Of a stretch of DNA of 64,000 nt, positions 7,698-17,051 are shown one piece after another. Both the position numbers and the translations under genes were made by a program. The notes beneath the pieces are model-generated. The model saw only the letters and a list, made by a program, of their open reading frames with translations. It had not been told where the DNA came from and ran no database searches. Origin of the DNA: Aquimarina sp. Aq78 (lineage in GTDB: Bacteria > Bacteroidota > Bacteroidia > Flavobacteriales > Flavobacteriaceae); NCBI RefSeq assembly GCF_900299525.1, contig NZ_OMKA01000001.1, positions 496,001 to 560,000 of the forward strand. Direction: 5' to 3'. Position 1 is the first letter of the stretch; the number at the start of each line of letters is the position of its first letter.

Positions 7698-10600
7698 ATG
7701 ACTATGAAATTACTTCAGTTCGAATGGCGATACCATACTCGTCAAACTTCCTTTATATTATTTCTCGCATTGTTTATGGGATACGGAGTTCTTGCTATTA
7801 CACAAGCTTTTCAATATTTAGAATTCAGTAATATGTATAACGACGCTTATAATTTAAGTTTTCTATCTGGTATTATTAGTATAGGCGTTGTATTTGCAAG
7901 TATATTTTTTTGTGTAAATGGACTACTTCGGGATACAACTTTTCATACTGAAGAAATAATTTTTAGTACAGGAATACAAAAACATAGTTTTTTAATTAAC
8001 CGTTTTCTGGGACTCTTCTTGATATCTCTTCTTATTGGGAGTATAGCTTTATTAGGAGTTTTTATTGGTACAAACATTGCAGGTTTAAATCCAGAGACAC
8101 TGCACAGTTTTGACATGGGTCATTATCTATGGCCTTGGTTAACAATCATAGTACCCAATGTTTTTATTTGTACTGCCATTCTATTTTCGGCAACATTCCT
8201 ATCCCAAAAAGCAATAGTAACGTATATCACCGGACTTTTACTCATTGTTGTTCATTGGATTTCAGGGTTTTATATTAATTCTCCTCTTGTTGGTGGTTCA
8301 ATACTTTCTGATCCAGAAATTTTAGAAATTGCATCTTTGGTAGACCCAATAGGCTTAAGTGCCTTTTTTGAACAAACTCAGTTCTTAACACCAATTGAAA
8401 AAAATGATACACTTATTTCATTATCTGGGAATTTTATATGGAATAGAATTATTTGGATGTCTTTTAGTATTGGGGTTATTATAGTATCATCTCAATTATT
8501 CTCTTTCAGAAAAATAAACCAAAAAGCAAAAAAACAAGCTATACATACTGAAGATTCAAATAGCAATTCTATTTATATACCAGTGACTACTATTTCAGAT
8601 ACATTAGCAACAAGAATAGCACGTATTAAATCAATTGTCTTTTTAGATATAAAAATGATAATTACCGGAATTCCTTTTTTGGTCATTATGTTATTATGGA
8701 TTGCTATGATTGTACTGGCATTTAACAATAGTATACATAGTTTCGGAATTTATGGAAATCGATACCCAACTACAGATCTGCTTATAGGGCTAATTAATGA
8801 AATTTTGCCAATAATGGGATTGTTACTAATCATTTTTTATACCGGTGAAATGGTATGGAAATCAAGAACTAATGAGTTTCATGAGATTATTGATGCAACG
8901 CCTATAAAAAATAGCACATTTTTTATTTCAAAGTATATCACAATAACTATCATACCAATATTACTTATTTTAACATCAATCCTGGTTGCAATGGTATTTC
9001 AGGTTTCAAAAGGTTATTACGATTTTGAATTAGATCATTATTTTTCAATGTTTTATTTCGGAGGGCTTCAGATTTTATTATACACAATTTTTGCACTGTT
9101 AATTCAGAATATAGTCTCTAATAAGTATTTAGGAATGGTAATTTCTGGAGGTATCATGCTATTGTTCGGCCCTTTAAGCAATAGCATAGGATTAGAACAT
9201 CCTTTATTTCTTTTTAACAGCCTTCCGAGTATGGCCAGAGCGTATTCTGATTTTAATGAGTATGGGCAATATGTTTTAAAATTTAACTGGTTATCCTTGT
9301 ATTGGATCGCTTTTGCAGGAATATTAGCTCTATTCGGTTTTAAAGTATGGAAAAGAGGTACGGTTTCTACTATTAAAGCATACGCCAAAATGATATGGAG
9401 TAAAAAAGAAAGAGTGCTACTAATGAGTTTTGTCTTTCCATTCGTAGCTATCGGTGGGTATATATATTATAATACCAATATAATCAATGAATATACGGTG
9501 GCAGACGAGGCATATGATTTTAATGATGAATATGAACGTGCTTATAAAAAATATGATCATCTCGCTGTACCACAATTGGTCTCTGTAAAAACAGCAGTAG
9601 ATATTTTTCCAAATGAGCAGAAATATGAGGTAAAAGCATCCTGCTTTATAACTAATACGTCTATACAACCTATTAAAGAAATCTTTATTACTGCACCAGT
9701 ACCATTAAAAACACTATCTATAGAAAATAGCACACAAGTTTTTCATGATTCAATTATAGGGACTTATCTATTTAAACTTAATACTCCCCTGCAACAAGGT
9801 GCAATAGCAAAAATGGAGTATAGTTTAACCAAAGCCTCTTCAGGGTTTGATATTGACCATAGTATTACAAGTAATGGGTCTTATATTAAAAGTCATCAAT
9901 TTAGTCCTCATTTAGGATATGTAAATGAATATGAGGTTAAACATGCATATGAACGAAAGAAACGAGGGTTACCTGTTAGAGAAAAACCTGTAGTAAATGA
10001 AAATTATTTGCAAATTGGTGGAAAATTTAATTTTGAAAATATCGCTTTTGAAACTGTAGTCTCTACTTCAAACGATCAGTCTGTACTATGCTCTGGAGAT
10101 TTAATAAAACACTGGAAATCGAATAATAGAAATTATTATCATTTTAAATCCAAAGGTAAAATTAATAGTATGGTGGCATACCATTCGGCACGCTATAAAA
10201 TTGAAAAAACAAATCACAAAGGCATTCTAATTGAATTATACTATCTCCCTGAGCATTATCGGAATGTTACAGAAATAATTAAAGTAGCCAAAGCAACTAT
10301 TGATTATGCAACCGATAATTTTGGAAAATACCCTCATAAACATCTTCGTATTGGTGAAATGTCAATATTTGGCGGCAATGGAGCCAACGGTCAAGCAATG
10401 CCGGGTGTGATTAGCATTAATGAAAAAGTGTTTAAAAGAGATATTTCAAACCCAGAGAGCTTTAATGTAATTGCCAGAGTTATCATTCATGAAATAGCCC
10501 ATCAATGGTGGGGAGGGCTACTTACACCAAAACGAATTGATGGATTCATGATACTATCAGAATCTCTAGCTAAATATTCTGAAGCAGTGATTATGGAAAA

Positions 10601-11267
10601 ATTATATGGTAAAACTATGGTAAGACAACTATCAGAACATACAGTAAGAAGATATTTTAGTGGTCGTTCTCATGCCACTGAAATAGAACCATCATTATAC
10701 TTAAGTCAGTTACAACAATATTTAGGATATAGTAAAGGGGCTATTGTTATGTCTGCAATAAAAGATATTATAGGAGAATCTAATTTAAATACGGCACTAC
10801 AAAATATGATACATAAATACAGTGATAAACCGACTGCAACAACACTTGATTTTCTTGAAGAGCTGTATCTGGTTACTCCCATCAAGTATCATAACCTAAT
10901 TGATGATTGGATGAAACGTGTAATCACTTATGATTTAGGAATTAAGAGCACATCCTATAAAAAACTTAAGAATGGTAATTACGAAATTACGGTAGGTATA
11001 AAAGCACAACGATTTGAAACAAATACCGCTGGAAAAGAAATCATGACAACTATTAACGAGCCAATTAAAATTGGAATATTTAATAAGCATCCGGAAACTA
11101 TCGATAATGATAAAAACATTCTCTATTTAAAGCCTCACCAAATCAATAAAAAAGAAATGGTTTTTAAAATCATTACCAAGAAAATTCCGGCCTATATTGG
11201 TATAGATCCATATTACACCAGATTAGATAGAAATATGGCTGATAACATAGTTTCTGTGAATCTTTAA
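7698..11267 (+). CDS. ABC-2 permease fused to M1-family zinc aminopeptidase (cassette A)
   Basis: A 1189-residue membrane protein. The first roughly 570 residues hold two ABC-2-type permease blocks of about six membrane segments each, and one more segment lies near residue 575. The remainder is a large domain facing outward with the M1 metallopeptidase signature His931-Glu-Ile-Ala-His935-Gln-Trp-Trp. The third zinc ligand is probably Glu955 in LSESLAKYSE, one residue further than in classical HExxH-x18-E enzymes; the cassette B paralog has the same spacing. The fusion of an exporter permease with an M1 peptidase is a known but little-studied architecture. Substrate unknown; export of a peptide coupled to trimming is inference. 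The kinase gene begins nine bases downstream. Confidence 0.93.
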   Translation: MTMKLLQFEWRYHTRQTSFILFLALFMGYGVLAITQAFQYLEFSNMYNDAYNLSFLSGIISIGVVFASIFFCVNGLLRDTTFHTEEIIFSTGIQKHSFLINRFLGLFLISLLIGSIALLGVFIGTNIAGLNPETLHSFDMGHYLWPWLTIIVPNVFICTAILFSATFLSQKAIVTYITGLLLIVVHWISGFYINSPLVGGSILSDPEILEIASLVDPIGLSAFFEQTQFLTPIEKNDTLISLSGNFIWNRIIWMSFSIGVIIVSSQLFSFRKINQKAKKQAIHTEDSNSNSIYIPVTTISDTLATRIARIKSIVFLDIKMIITGIPFLVIMLLWIAMIVLAFNNSIHSFGIYGNRYPTTDLLIGLINEILPIMGLLLIIFYTGEMVWKSRTNEFHEIIDATPIKNSTFFISKYITITIIPILLILTSILVAMVFQVSKGYYDFELDHYFSMFYFGGLQILLYTIFALLIQNIVSNKYLGMVISGGIMLLFGPLSNSIGLEHPLFLFNSLPSMARAYSDFNEYGQYVLKFNWLSLYWIAFAGILALFGFKVWKRGTVSTIKAYAKMIWSKKERVLLMSFVFPFVAIGGYIYYNTNIINEYTVADEAYDFNDEYERAYKKYDHLAVPQLVSVKTAVDIFPNEQKYEVKASCFITNTSIQPIKEIFITAPVPLKTLSIENSTQVFHDSIIGTYLFKLNTPLQQGAIAKMEYSLTKASSGFDIDHSITSNGSYIKSHQFSPHLGYVNEYEVKHAYERKKRGLPVREKPVVNENYLQIGGKFNFENIAFETVVSTSNDQSVLCSGDLIKHWKSNNRNYYHFKSKGKINSMVAYHSARYKIEKTNHKGILIELYYLPEHYRNVTEIIKVAKATIDYATDNFGKYPHKHLRIGEMSIFGGNGANGQAMPGVISINEKVFKRDISNPESFNVIARVIIHEIAHQWWGGLLTPKRIDGFMILSESLAKYSEAVIMEKLYGKTMVRQLSEHTVRRYFSGRSHATEIEPSLYLSQLQQYLGYSKGAIVMSAIKDIIGESNLNTALQNMIHKYSDKPTATTLDFLEELYLVTPIKYHNLIDDWMKRVITYDLGIKSTSYKKLKNGNYEITVGIKAQRFETNTAGKEIMTTINEPIKIGIFNKHPETIDNDKNILYLKPHQINKKEMVFKIITKKIPAYIGIDPYYTRLDRNMADNIVSVNL

Positions 11268-11276
11268 TATATTTGA

Positions 11277-12269
11277 ATGATGACATTAAAAAAGAGATTT
11301 TATATTACGACCATTCTTGCTGTAATTCTGGCTACATTAAGCTTGATATTTAAAGATAGTAATAGTGAACTACATATCTTTTTAAACTTTCTTACTGGTT
11401 TAGTGATTTCCTTTATGTTATTATTTTATCTGTTCAAAACAGGTAAATTAAAAACAAACTGGCCCAATTCTACTATAAAAATAATTATATATCTATCTAT
11501 AATCGGACTATTGATTTTCGGAATGAATATGGCCAATAGAATAGATGATGATCAAGAAAGTTTTTGGGTAGTAAATCATAATATATGGCTCACAGATTTA
11601 TTTGGAGTATTACTAGCGTTATTGATTTTTTATACCATTTTTTCATGGATATTTGAACAGTGGACAAAAGTACAAATCCTTAAAAATGATAAAGCCAAAG
11701 CAGAGTTGGAACTTTTAAAAACTCAAATAAACCCTCATTTTTTCTTTAATACGCTTAATAATTTATACTCACTGATTAAAAAAGATCCTGATACAGCACA
11801 AGAATATGTGCTTAAACTATCGGATATGATGCGATTTACCATTTATGATGGAAAAGAAGAAGCTGTTCCTCTTGAAGAAGAGATTAAATATTTAGCTAAT
11901 TTTATTGAGTTACAAACGGCCAGGTATCATAAGGCAATCGATATTGATTTTAAACATAGTATTAGTAATAAGGACTACCCTATTCCTCCGTTATTGTTTA
12001 TTATTTTATTAGAGAATTCCTTTAAGCATGGAGTAGAAAAACTTGTAAATCAGTCTTTTGTATATATTGAACTACGAGAAGATGACAACCAAGTACTATT
12101 TACCATCAAAAACAATTATGATCCCGATACACATGTAAAGTCAGGCGGTATTGGTTTAGAAAATTTACAAGATCGCCTTAATTTACTTTATCCAAATGGT
12201 AAACATAAATTGACAATTAGCAATCAAAATCAAGTATATTTTGTAACATTAGAATTGTACAAATCATGA
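11277..12269 (+). CDS. LytS-type sensor histidine kinase (cassette A)
   Basis: A 330-residue inner-membrane kinase of PF06580 type. Four hydrophobic segments occupy about residues 8-135. A short helical linker rich in Lys/Glu precedes the core, whose phospho-acceptor His154 lies in INPHFFFNTLNNLYS. ATP-binding segments PPLLFIILLENSFKHG and GGIGLENLQDRL follow. Two adjacent ATGs (11277 and 11280) are possible starts. The gene sits nine bases after the permease/M1 gene and overlaps the regulator gene by four bases, so the four cassette A genes read as a single operon. It resembles the cassette B kinase most closely. There is no separate sensor domain, suggesting it senses within the membrane, possibly through the transporter itself. 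Confidence 0.94.
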   Translation: MMTLKKRFYITTILAVILATLSLIFKDSNSELHIFLNFLTGLVISFMLLFYLFKTGKLKTNWPNSTIKIIIYLSIIGLLIFGMNMANRIDDDQESFWVVNHNIWLTDLFGVLLALLIFYTIFSWIFEQWTKVQILKNDKAKAELELLKTQINPHFFFNTLNNLYSLIKKDPDTAQEYVLKLSDMMRFTIYDGKEEAVPLEEEIKYLANFIELQTARYHKAIDIDFKHSISNKDYPIPPLLFIILLENSFKHGVEKLVNQSFVYIELREDDNQVLFTIKNNYDPDTHVKSGGIGLENLQDRLNLLYPNGKHKLTISNQNQVYFVTLELYKS

Positions 12270-12955
12270 TCACATACATCATAATAGACGACGAAACTGC
12301 TTCACACGATATTATTGAAGATTACAGTAGTAATTTACCCTATTTATCGCTTCAAAAGCATTGCTATAATGCCTTTGAGGCTATAGAGTATCTAAATCAT
12401 CATCAGGTAGATTTAGTCTTTCTAGATATTAACATGCCCAAGCTTACAGGTTTTGATTTTTTAAAAACATTATCTAACCCTCCTAAGATTATTGTAACTA
12501 CAGCATATAAAGAGTTTGCATTAGAAGGTTATGAACTTAATATTGATGATTATTTATTAAAACCGTTTAGTTTCCAACGTTTTGTTACAGCTGTACAAAA
12601 AGTACAGGAAATATTGGCCTTACATTCACAAACCATAAAAAACACAGATGATTCTAGTATTTTTCTAAAAGACAATAAAAAGCATTACCACGTAAAACTA
12701 AAAGATCTATTGTTCTTAGAGGCTTACGGAAATTATGTAAAGGTGTATTTACAGAATCAAATGATTGTTACTCATCAAACTTTATCTTCTTTTGAAGAAA
12801 TGCTTTCTAAAAAAGATTTTATAAAGGTGCACAAGTCATTTATTATAGCAAAGACTAAAATAGAACTAATTGAAGGTAACCGAATAACAATCAAGGATCA
12901 CAAAATTCCTGTGGGGAAAATGTATAGGCCAAATATTAATGACTTACTTAGTTAA
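12266..12955 (+). CDS. LytTR-family response regulator (cassette A)
   Basis: A 229-residue regulator with a receiver domain (acidic DDE near residues 8-10, Asp in VFLDINMPKL, VTTAY, LLKPFS) and a C-terminal LytTR DNA-binding domain (LLFLEAYGNYVKVYL, FIKVHKSFIIA, IPVGKMYRP). It is highly similar to the cassette B regulator, especially in the receiver, which raises the possibility of cross-talk between the two cassettes. Its ATGA overlap with the kinase stop implies coupled translation. Probable targets are the 21-bp-period repeats upstream of cassette A (6722-6750) and possibly the similar ones at 21659-21688. Confidence 0.95.
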   Translation: MITYIIIDDETASHDIIEDYSSNLPYLSLQKHCYNAFEAIEYLNHHQVDLVFLDINMPKLTGFDFLKTLSNPPKIIVTTAYKEFALEGYELNIDDYLLKPFSFQRFVTAVQKVQEILALHSQTIKNTDDSSIFLKDNKKHYHVKLKDLLFLEAYGNYVKVYLQNQMIVTHQTLSSFEEMLSKKDFIKVHKSFIIAKTKIELIEGNRITIKDHKIPVGKMYRPNINDLLS

Positions 12956-13025
12956 ATTTTAATTATTACCCGGTTACTCCATCTCTATCAAAGATCAACA
13001 ATTATAATTTTATTAATGGATTGCT

Positions 13026-14129
13026 TTATTCTATATCAATCCCTTTTTGATCTGGAAATTTCCCTGTTACTAACCAGCCTCCAAAATCTTCAGAAACGGC
13101 AAATAGAAGTGTATTTTCTCCTTTTTTCAGATTTAGGTATATCGCATCAAACAACCCTATGGTACCCAAATATCGATAATCTCTCGAGCGCCATCTATTT
13201 GTACCTTTATAAATAGGTTTGCCATTTAAAATAGCGACTACTCTATCACTGTATCCGAATTCAAAAAGTTTTATTTGATCTTTATTTGATGTAATTTTGA
13301 TTTTTGCAAAAACAGTATTTCCAGGAGTTCCGTCAGCCAAAACTACTTCTCTTGCAATGTTTGCTGCAGTACCTTCTTCTACCTGGATTGTTTTCCCCCA
13401 TTTTCTAGATTCAATTACCTCTTTTAGTTTCATTGGGTCATGTACTGATTTTTCTTCAAACATATCAGATACTTCCCATTGAGAAATCAATCCATCGATA
13501 GGTTTCCTTTTTATAGGTTTAAAATCTACTATTTCATATTTACTTTTATCAATTTTGAAATTAGCATAATGCATTGCCGCAGCTCCCCCTCCTCCTATTG
13601 CAATCTCACCCTCTCGAGGTTCATGAACCAGGTCCCATGATAGGTTTGGAGTTTTAGAATAGTCCAGGTATATCTGTGCTCTACGACCGTTAACTACTAT
13701 TTTTACATGGGTCCAATCATCATAATTATAATCATATGCAAAAGAATATTTAGGGCCAAAGTAAAGTTGCCACGGTGTTATACCGTTAATAACAGGTGCA
13801 GCTTGATTTGCATCGGGTTTACCAGAAAGATGTGCTCGCAGATAAAAGGATTCCATATTATTTCTATCAGAAGCTCTAAAACGAACACCAGGAAATCCTT
13901 GTTGATTGGTTAGATATACATCGAACTCAATGGTACCATTTAGAAATTTGGCATCTTTTAAATATGCTAGACCACGCTGAATATAAATTGCATCTTTTCC
14001 TTTATAATTTTTTAAAGTATATGATTGCGCATTTATTTCCCAATGTAAGGTATCTAAAGGAATTATATTTTGAGAATTCCCTTGTTGAATGAAAAAAATA
14101 CTAAATAGAATATATACTGTAACCCTCAT
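13026..14129 (-). CDS. Secreted protein with concanavalin/LamG-like domain
   Basis: A 367-residue secreted protein with a signal peptide ending near FIQQGNSQ. Residues about 45-195 look like a beta-sandwich of the 3-keto-disaccharide hydrolase/LamG type, with GTIEFDVYL, GVRFRASD, WTHVKIVVNGRRAQIYLD and GGGGAAAMHYANFKI. Residues about 250-367 resemble a galactose-binding-like sandwich (NGKPIYKGTNRWRSRDY, NLKKGENTLLFAVSEDFGGW). Function unknown; carbohydrate binding or glycoside cleavage is possible but no catalytic residues can be assigned. I use the ATG at 14127-14129 rather than the GTG one codon upstream. It is divergent from a membrane-anchored regulator-like gene 124 bp away, whose own extracytoplasmic part is also a beta-sandwich, so the two may work together. 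Confidence 0.75.
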   Translation of the reverse strand: MRVTVYILFSIFFIQQGNSQNIIPLDTLHWEINAQSYTLKNYKGKDAIYIQRGLAYLKDAKFLNGTIEFDVYLTNQQGFPGVRFRASDRNNMESFYLRAHLSGKPDANQAAPVINGITPWQLYFGPKYSFAYDYNYDDWTHVKIVVNGRRAQIYLDYSKTPNLSWDLVHEPREGEIAIGGGGAAAMHYANFKIDKSKYEIVDFKPIKRKPIDGLISQWEVSDMFEEKSVHDPMKLKEVIESRKWGKTIQVEEGTAANIAREVVLADGTPGNTVFAKIKITSNKDQIKLFEFGYSDRVVAILNGKPIYKGTNRWRSRDYRYLGTIGLFDAIYLNLKKGENTLLFAVSEDFGGWLVTGKFPDQKGIDIE

Positions 14130-14253
14130 CACGAATTTTGTTTTTTGATTTTAATCAAAGTTCTAATGTATGATAGACAATGTGAAAACAAGTTGGTGCA
14201 AGTTGATTCAATGTTGTTCAAGTCGTAATTTTTGATGACTTTTGTTAAATATT

Positions 14254-15525
14254 ATGAACACATATCCAGAACATAAATTAGTAAAAAAGTGTTTGCTTGA
14301 AATCGAGGAGAAACTTAAGTGGGGAAACTCTGATCAATGGCATAATGATGTATTCGTTGAATTGAGCGAAAGTATTCAGCAAAACACCGGTATCCTTTTA
14401 AGTCCAACGACTTTAAAACGTGTTTGGGGTAAGGTTAATTATAAAAGTGCACCCAGCATTAGTACATTAAATACACTCTCACAATTTGCCGGATATGCAA
14501 ATTGGAGAGATTTTAAGAATAAAAATGATATCAAAAAACCTTCTTGGGTAGAAAAAAAAATAACTCAGAATCTTGGTGTTATTATGGTCTCTGCTTCGGT
14601 TATGACTGTTGTGTTTATTTCATTTTATTCTATGATTGGAACTAAAAACGATACTATAATTGATACCGATTTTTCAAAAATTACTTTTAGTAGTAGACCA
14701 ATAACAGAAGGATTACCAAATTCTGTAGTTTTTGATTTTGATTTAAATACCATTAAATCTGATAGTATTTACATTCAACAGTTTTGGGATGTTACAAAAA
14801 CTATTAAAATAAGACCAGGACAAAAGAAAGCTACTGGTATTTATTATTTTCCTGGATATTTTGGTGCTAAACTTCTGGTTAATGGGCAAATTATAAAAGA
14901 GCATGATTTGTTTATTACATCAAATAGTTGGATGAGTACCATAGATTATAAACCTATTCCAAAATACGTCCCAAATACAGATTTACTGCGAGATAAGTTA
15001 TCTTTTTCAAATATTATACTCAATGAAATTAAATCTACGACAGAACCTGTGGTTTCTACTTTTCATTTGGTAAAAGATTTTGGAGCTGTGTCTGGAGATA
15101 ATATCAGAATCAAAACCTCTGTTCGTAACCTGTATAGAGAAAAATGGGCAGTTTGTCAAAAACTAAGAATTGTCATATTAGGTACGAATGGAGCTTTAAT
15201 AGTACCGTTTTCTATTCCGGGATGTGTTTCGGATATTAATGTAATGCTTAATGATGTGTACTTAAGAGGTAAAGAACATGATCTTTCTGCTTTTGGGGTT
15301 GATTTTTCTGATTTCAGAGCTATCGATATCAATATCAAAGAAAAAAAGGTAGCTGTTTTTATTGATGATAAGGAAATTTACTCGAGACAATACAATAAAT
15401 CCATAGGGAAATTTGTAGGTATTCGTTACCGGTTTTTAGGTGCAGGAGAAGTTAGTTATCTAAATATTACTGAAGGTCCTGATGAAAAAACAATTATAAA
15501 TCATGATTTCAATACAAAAAAATAG
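14254..15525 (+). CDS. Single-pass membrane protein with N-terminal LSPTTLKRVWG-type domain
   Basis: A 423-residue protein of a Bacteroidetes type without an assigned function. Residues about 1-90 form a compact helical domain with the characteristic LSPTTLKRVWGKV and STLNTLSQFAGYANWRDF segments, reminiscent of a small DNA-binding or protein-interaction module in the cytoplasm. One membrane segment follows (about 108-130). The remaining 290 residues are an extracytoplasmic beta-rich region with a LamG-like C-terminal half (VRNLYREKW, DINIKEKKVAVFIDDKEIYS). This suggests a one-component transmembrane regulator that reads an external ligand, but that is inference. I start at the ATG at 14254; a TTG four codons earlier is less likely. 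Divergent from the secreted LamG-like gene. Confidence 0.7.
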   Translation: MNTYPEHKLVKKCLLEIEEKLKWGNSDQWHNDVFVELSESIQQNTGILLSPTTLKRVWGKVNYKSAPSISTLNTLSQFAGYANWRDFKNKNDIKKPSWVEKKITQNLGVIMVSASVMTVVFISFYSMIGTKNDTIIDTDFSKITFSSRPITEGLPNSVVFDFDLNTIKSDSIYIQQFWDVTKTIKIRPGQKKATGIYYFPGYFGAKLLVNGQIIKEHDLFITSNSWMSTIDYKPIPKYVPNTDLLRDKLSFSNIILNEIKSTTEPVVSTFHLVKDFGAVSGDNIRIKTSVRNLYREKWAVCQKLRIVILGTNGALIVPFSIPGCVSDINVMLNDVYLRGKEHDLSAFGVDFSDFRAIDINIKEKKVAVFIDDKEIYSRQYNKSIGKFVGIRYRFLGAGEVSYLNITEGPDEKTIINHDFNTKK

Positions 15526-15612
15526 ATATTGCTAATTAATATTCTTAAAAAAACAGGCGTTTAACTGTTACCAATCAGTCTTTTAACTCTTTTACCTCAA
15601 AACCTTCCATTG

Positions 15613-15620
15613 TATATTTG
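15613..15620 (+). promoter_or_regulatory. -7 box upstream of 15643 gene
   Basis: TATATTTG fits TAnnTTTG and lies 22 bases upstream of the ATG at 15643. No TTG is present at the expected -33 spacing. Confidence 0.4.
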
Positions 15621-15642
15621 GTCATAATAAATTTATAAAGTT

Positions 15643-15969
15643 ATGGCACAATTATCTTTTCAAGTAAAAACATATTCATATTACAATTGGTCATCCCGAA
15701 GCTTAGGAAAAACCAATCTAATTTTAAAAGGAGTTGGTGGAGAAACCTGTTCAGTTTGGTTTAGAGAAGATCCTAATGCTGTACTCCCAGCAGCAACCGT
15801 TTCTGGATCATATTATAGCTTTTATTATCACCATGATCAATTACAACATCTAATAGATATGCTAAGAAATGAAAGTCCAATCTATGTTTATTTCAATAAT
15901 GATAATGGATTTAATAATTCTAGGATTTCTACTGCCAATGAACCTGTTGGTGAAGGTGAAATGAGTTAA
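15643..15969 (+). CDS. Hypothetical protein, 108 residues
   Basis: A small soluble-looking protein with no signal peptide or membrane segment. It is rich in aromatic residues, with Tyr/Trp runs such as YSYYNWSSRS and YYSFYYHHDQ. I do not recognise the family. Codon use and the well-placed TATATTTG box 22 bases before the ATG support it as a real gene. Its stop overlaps the 3' end of the convergent Lrp-type regulator by four bases, with no terminator between them, so transcripts from the two genes would be antisense at their ends. Function unknown. Confidence 0.6.
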   Translation: MAQLSFQVKTYSYYNWSSRSLGKTNLILKGVGGETCSVWFREDPNAVLPAATVSGSYYSFYYHHDQLQHLIDMLRNESPIYVYFNNDNGFNNSRISTANEPVGEGEMS

Positions 15970-16376
15970 ATATCAGATAAAATTAAATACGTTGTAGGGT
16001 CACCATAGCGCAGTAGTTTATCAATAAACTGTTGTAAGTGTAATTGATCAACTAATTTCACTTTCATAGAAATATTGTGTGCACCTGTAACACGATGTGC
16101 TTCAACAATTTCTGGAAATTTATCTAATTCACTACAAAACACATTCAGGTTTCCACTAAATAATTTAAGCATAATAAGAACTTCTATACCAAAACCTAGT
16201 TTTTTATTATCCAATTCAACCCTATACCCTTTTATGATTCCAAGATCTTCTAATTTTTGGATACGTTCTCTAACCGAGGATGGAGAAAGTCCTATTTGTC
16301 GACCTATTTCAACATAAGATGCTCTCGAATTATCTTTAAGCCTATTGATAATTTTATGATCTATATTATCCAACAT
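15966..16376 (-). CDS. Lrp/AsnC-family transcriptional regulator
   Basis: A 136-residue DNA-binding protein. The N-terminal winged HTH (about 1-60) has IINRLKDNSRASYVEIGRQ and LSPSSVRERIQKLEDLGII, the classical Lrp helix-turn-helix. The C-terminal ligand-binding RAM/SAM-type domain (about 65-136) forms the beta-alpha fold that assembles into octamers and binds amino acids or related metabolites. The length is slightly below the usual 150 residues but all parts are present. The neighbouring genes do not suggest a biosynthetic target. The gene is 27 bases downstream of a secreted-protein gene on the same strand and could be co-transcribed with it. Confidence 0.93.
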   Translation of the reverse strand: MLDNIDHKIINRLKDNSRASYVEIGRQIGLSPSSVRERIQKLEDLGIIKGYRVELDNKKLGFGIEVLIMLKLFSGNLNVFCSELDKFPEIVEAHRVTGAHNISMKVKLVDQLHLQQFIDKLLRYGDPTTYLILSDI

Positions 16377-16403
16377 AAATACAATACTATAATTGAGGAT
16401 GTA

Positions 16404-16973
16404 TTAATCCTTTACCCAACCCCAAGGAGCATCAGGATTTTCTACCGGTTTTGTGATATCCATTACAACTTTAAAAACACGTGGAGTTCCTAAACGTCTT
16501 AAGTTATAGGTAAAAGTAGTGTCATCAACTGTAATCCACCAAACATTAGTAGAGGCCGCGGGAATCATTTTTTTTGTTTCTTCATCTGCAGGAAATATTT
16601 GTATACCTTGCTGTCCAACATTTGTTGTCTTACCACCGTATTGCGTAATTTTATCCTCAGAACCATCCTCATGCCTATGATCATGTTTTAAAGTAATGCG
16701 ATCATTTTTATACGTTAACACCCAAGTTCTGGATTTATCATCCCCAACAAAAAAAGGTATTTTTATAACGGTATCACTACAATAACGTACATGCATCACT
16801 AATCGTTTGCCTCCAAATTGCTCATCTTCTTTGGGTAATTCCAGGCTCCCTTCGAATGATTTTCCGCATAAATTCTGTAATGAGTTCCAAAATTGCTGAG
16901 CTTCATTTGTGCCCTGAGAGAAGGATGCTGTAAAACAACCTAACAAAAAAATAAGGAAGTGTATTTTATTCAT
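16404..16973 (-). CDS. Secreted protein of unknown function
   Basis: A 189-residue exported protein with an N-terminal signal peptide ending near TASFSQG. The mature part contains FWNSLQNLCGKSFEGSL, paired cysteines (in NLCGK and RYCSD), a His-rich acidic patch HDHRHEDGSED that might bind a metal, and a beta-rich C-terminal half. Similar proteins occur in Bacteroidetes and are uncharacterised, and no catalytic motif is recognised. It lies between the M1-permease gene of cassette B and the Lrp regulator, all on the minus strand, 78 bases from the former, so it may belong to either transcription unit. Confidence 0.65.
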   Translation of the reverse strand: MNKIHFLIFLLGCFTASFSQGTNEAQQFWNSLQNLCGKSFEGSLELPKEDEQFGGKRLVMHVRYCSDTVIKIPFFVGDDKSRTWVLTYKNDRITLKHDHRHEDGSEDKITQYGGKTTNVGQQGIQIFPADEETKKMIPAASTNVWWITVDDTTFTYNLRRLGTPRVFKVVMDITKPVENPDAPWGWVKD

Positions 16974-17051
16974 AGATTCAATATAATAGAATTTTGAAAG
17001 TTATGAATTCTTTTTTACACTCCCATTATTTTTTACCATATCATAAATTAA

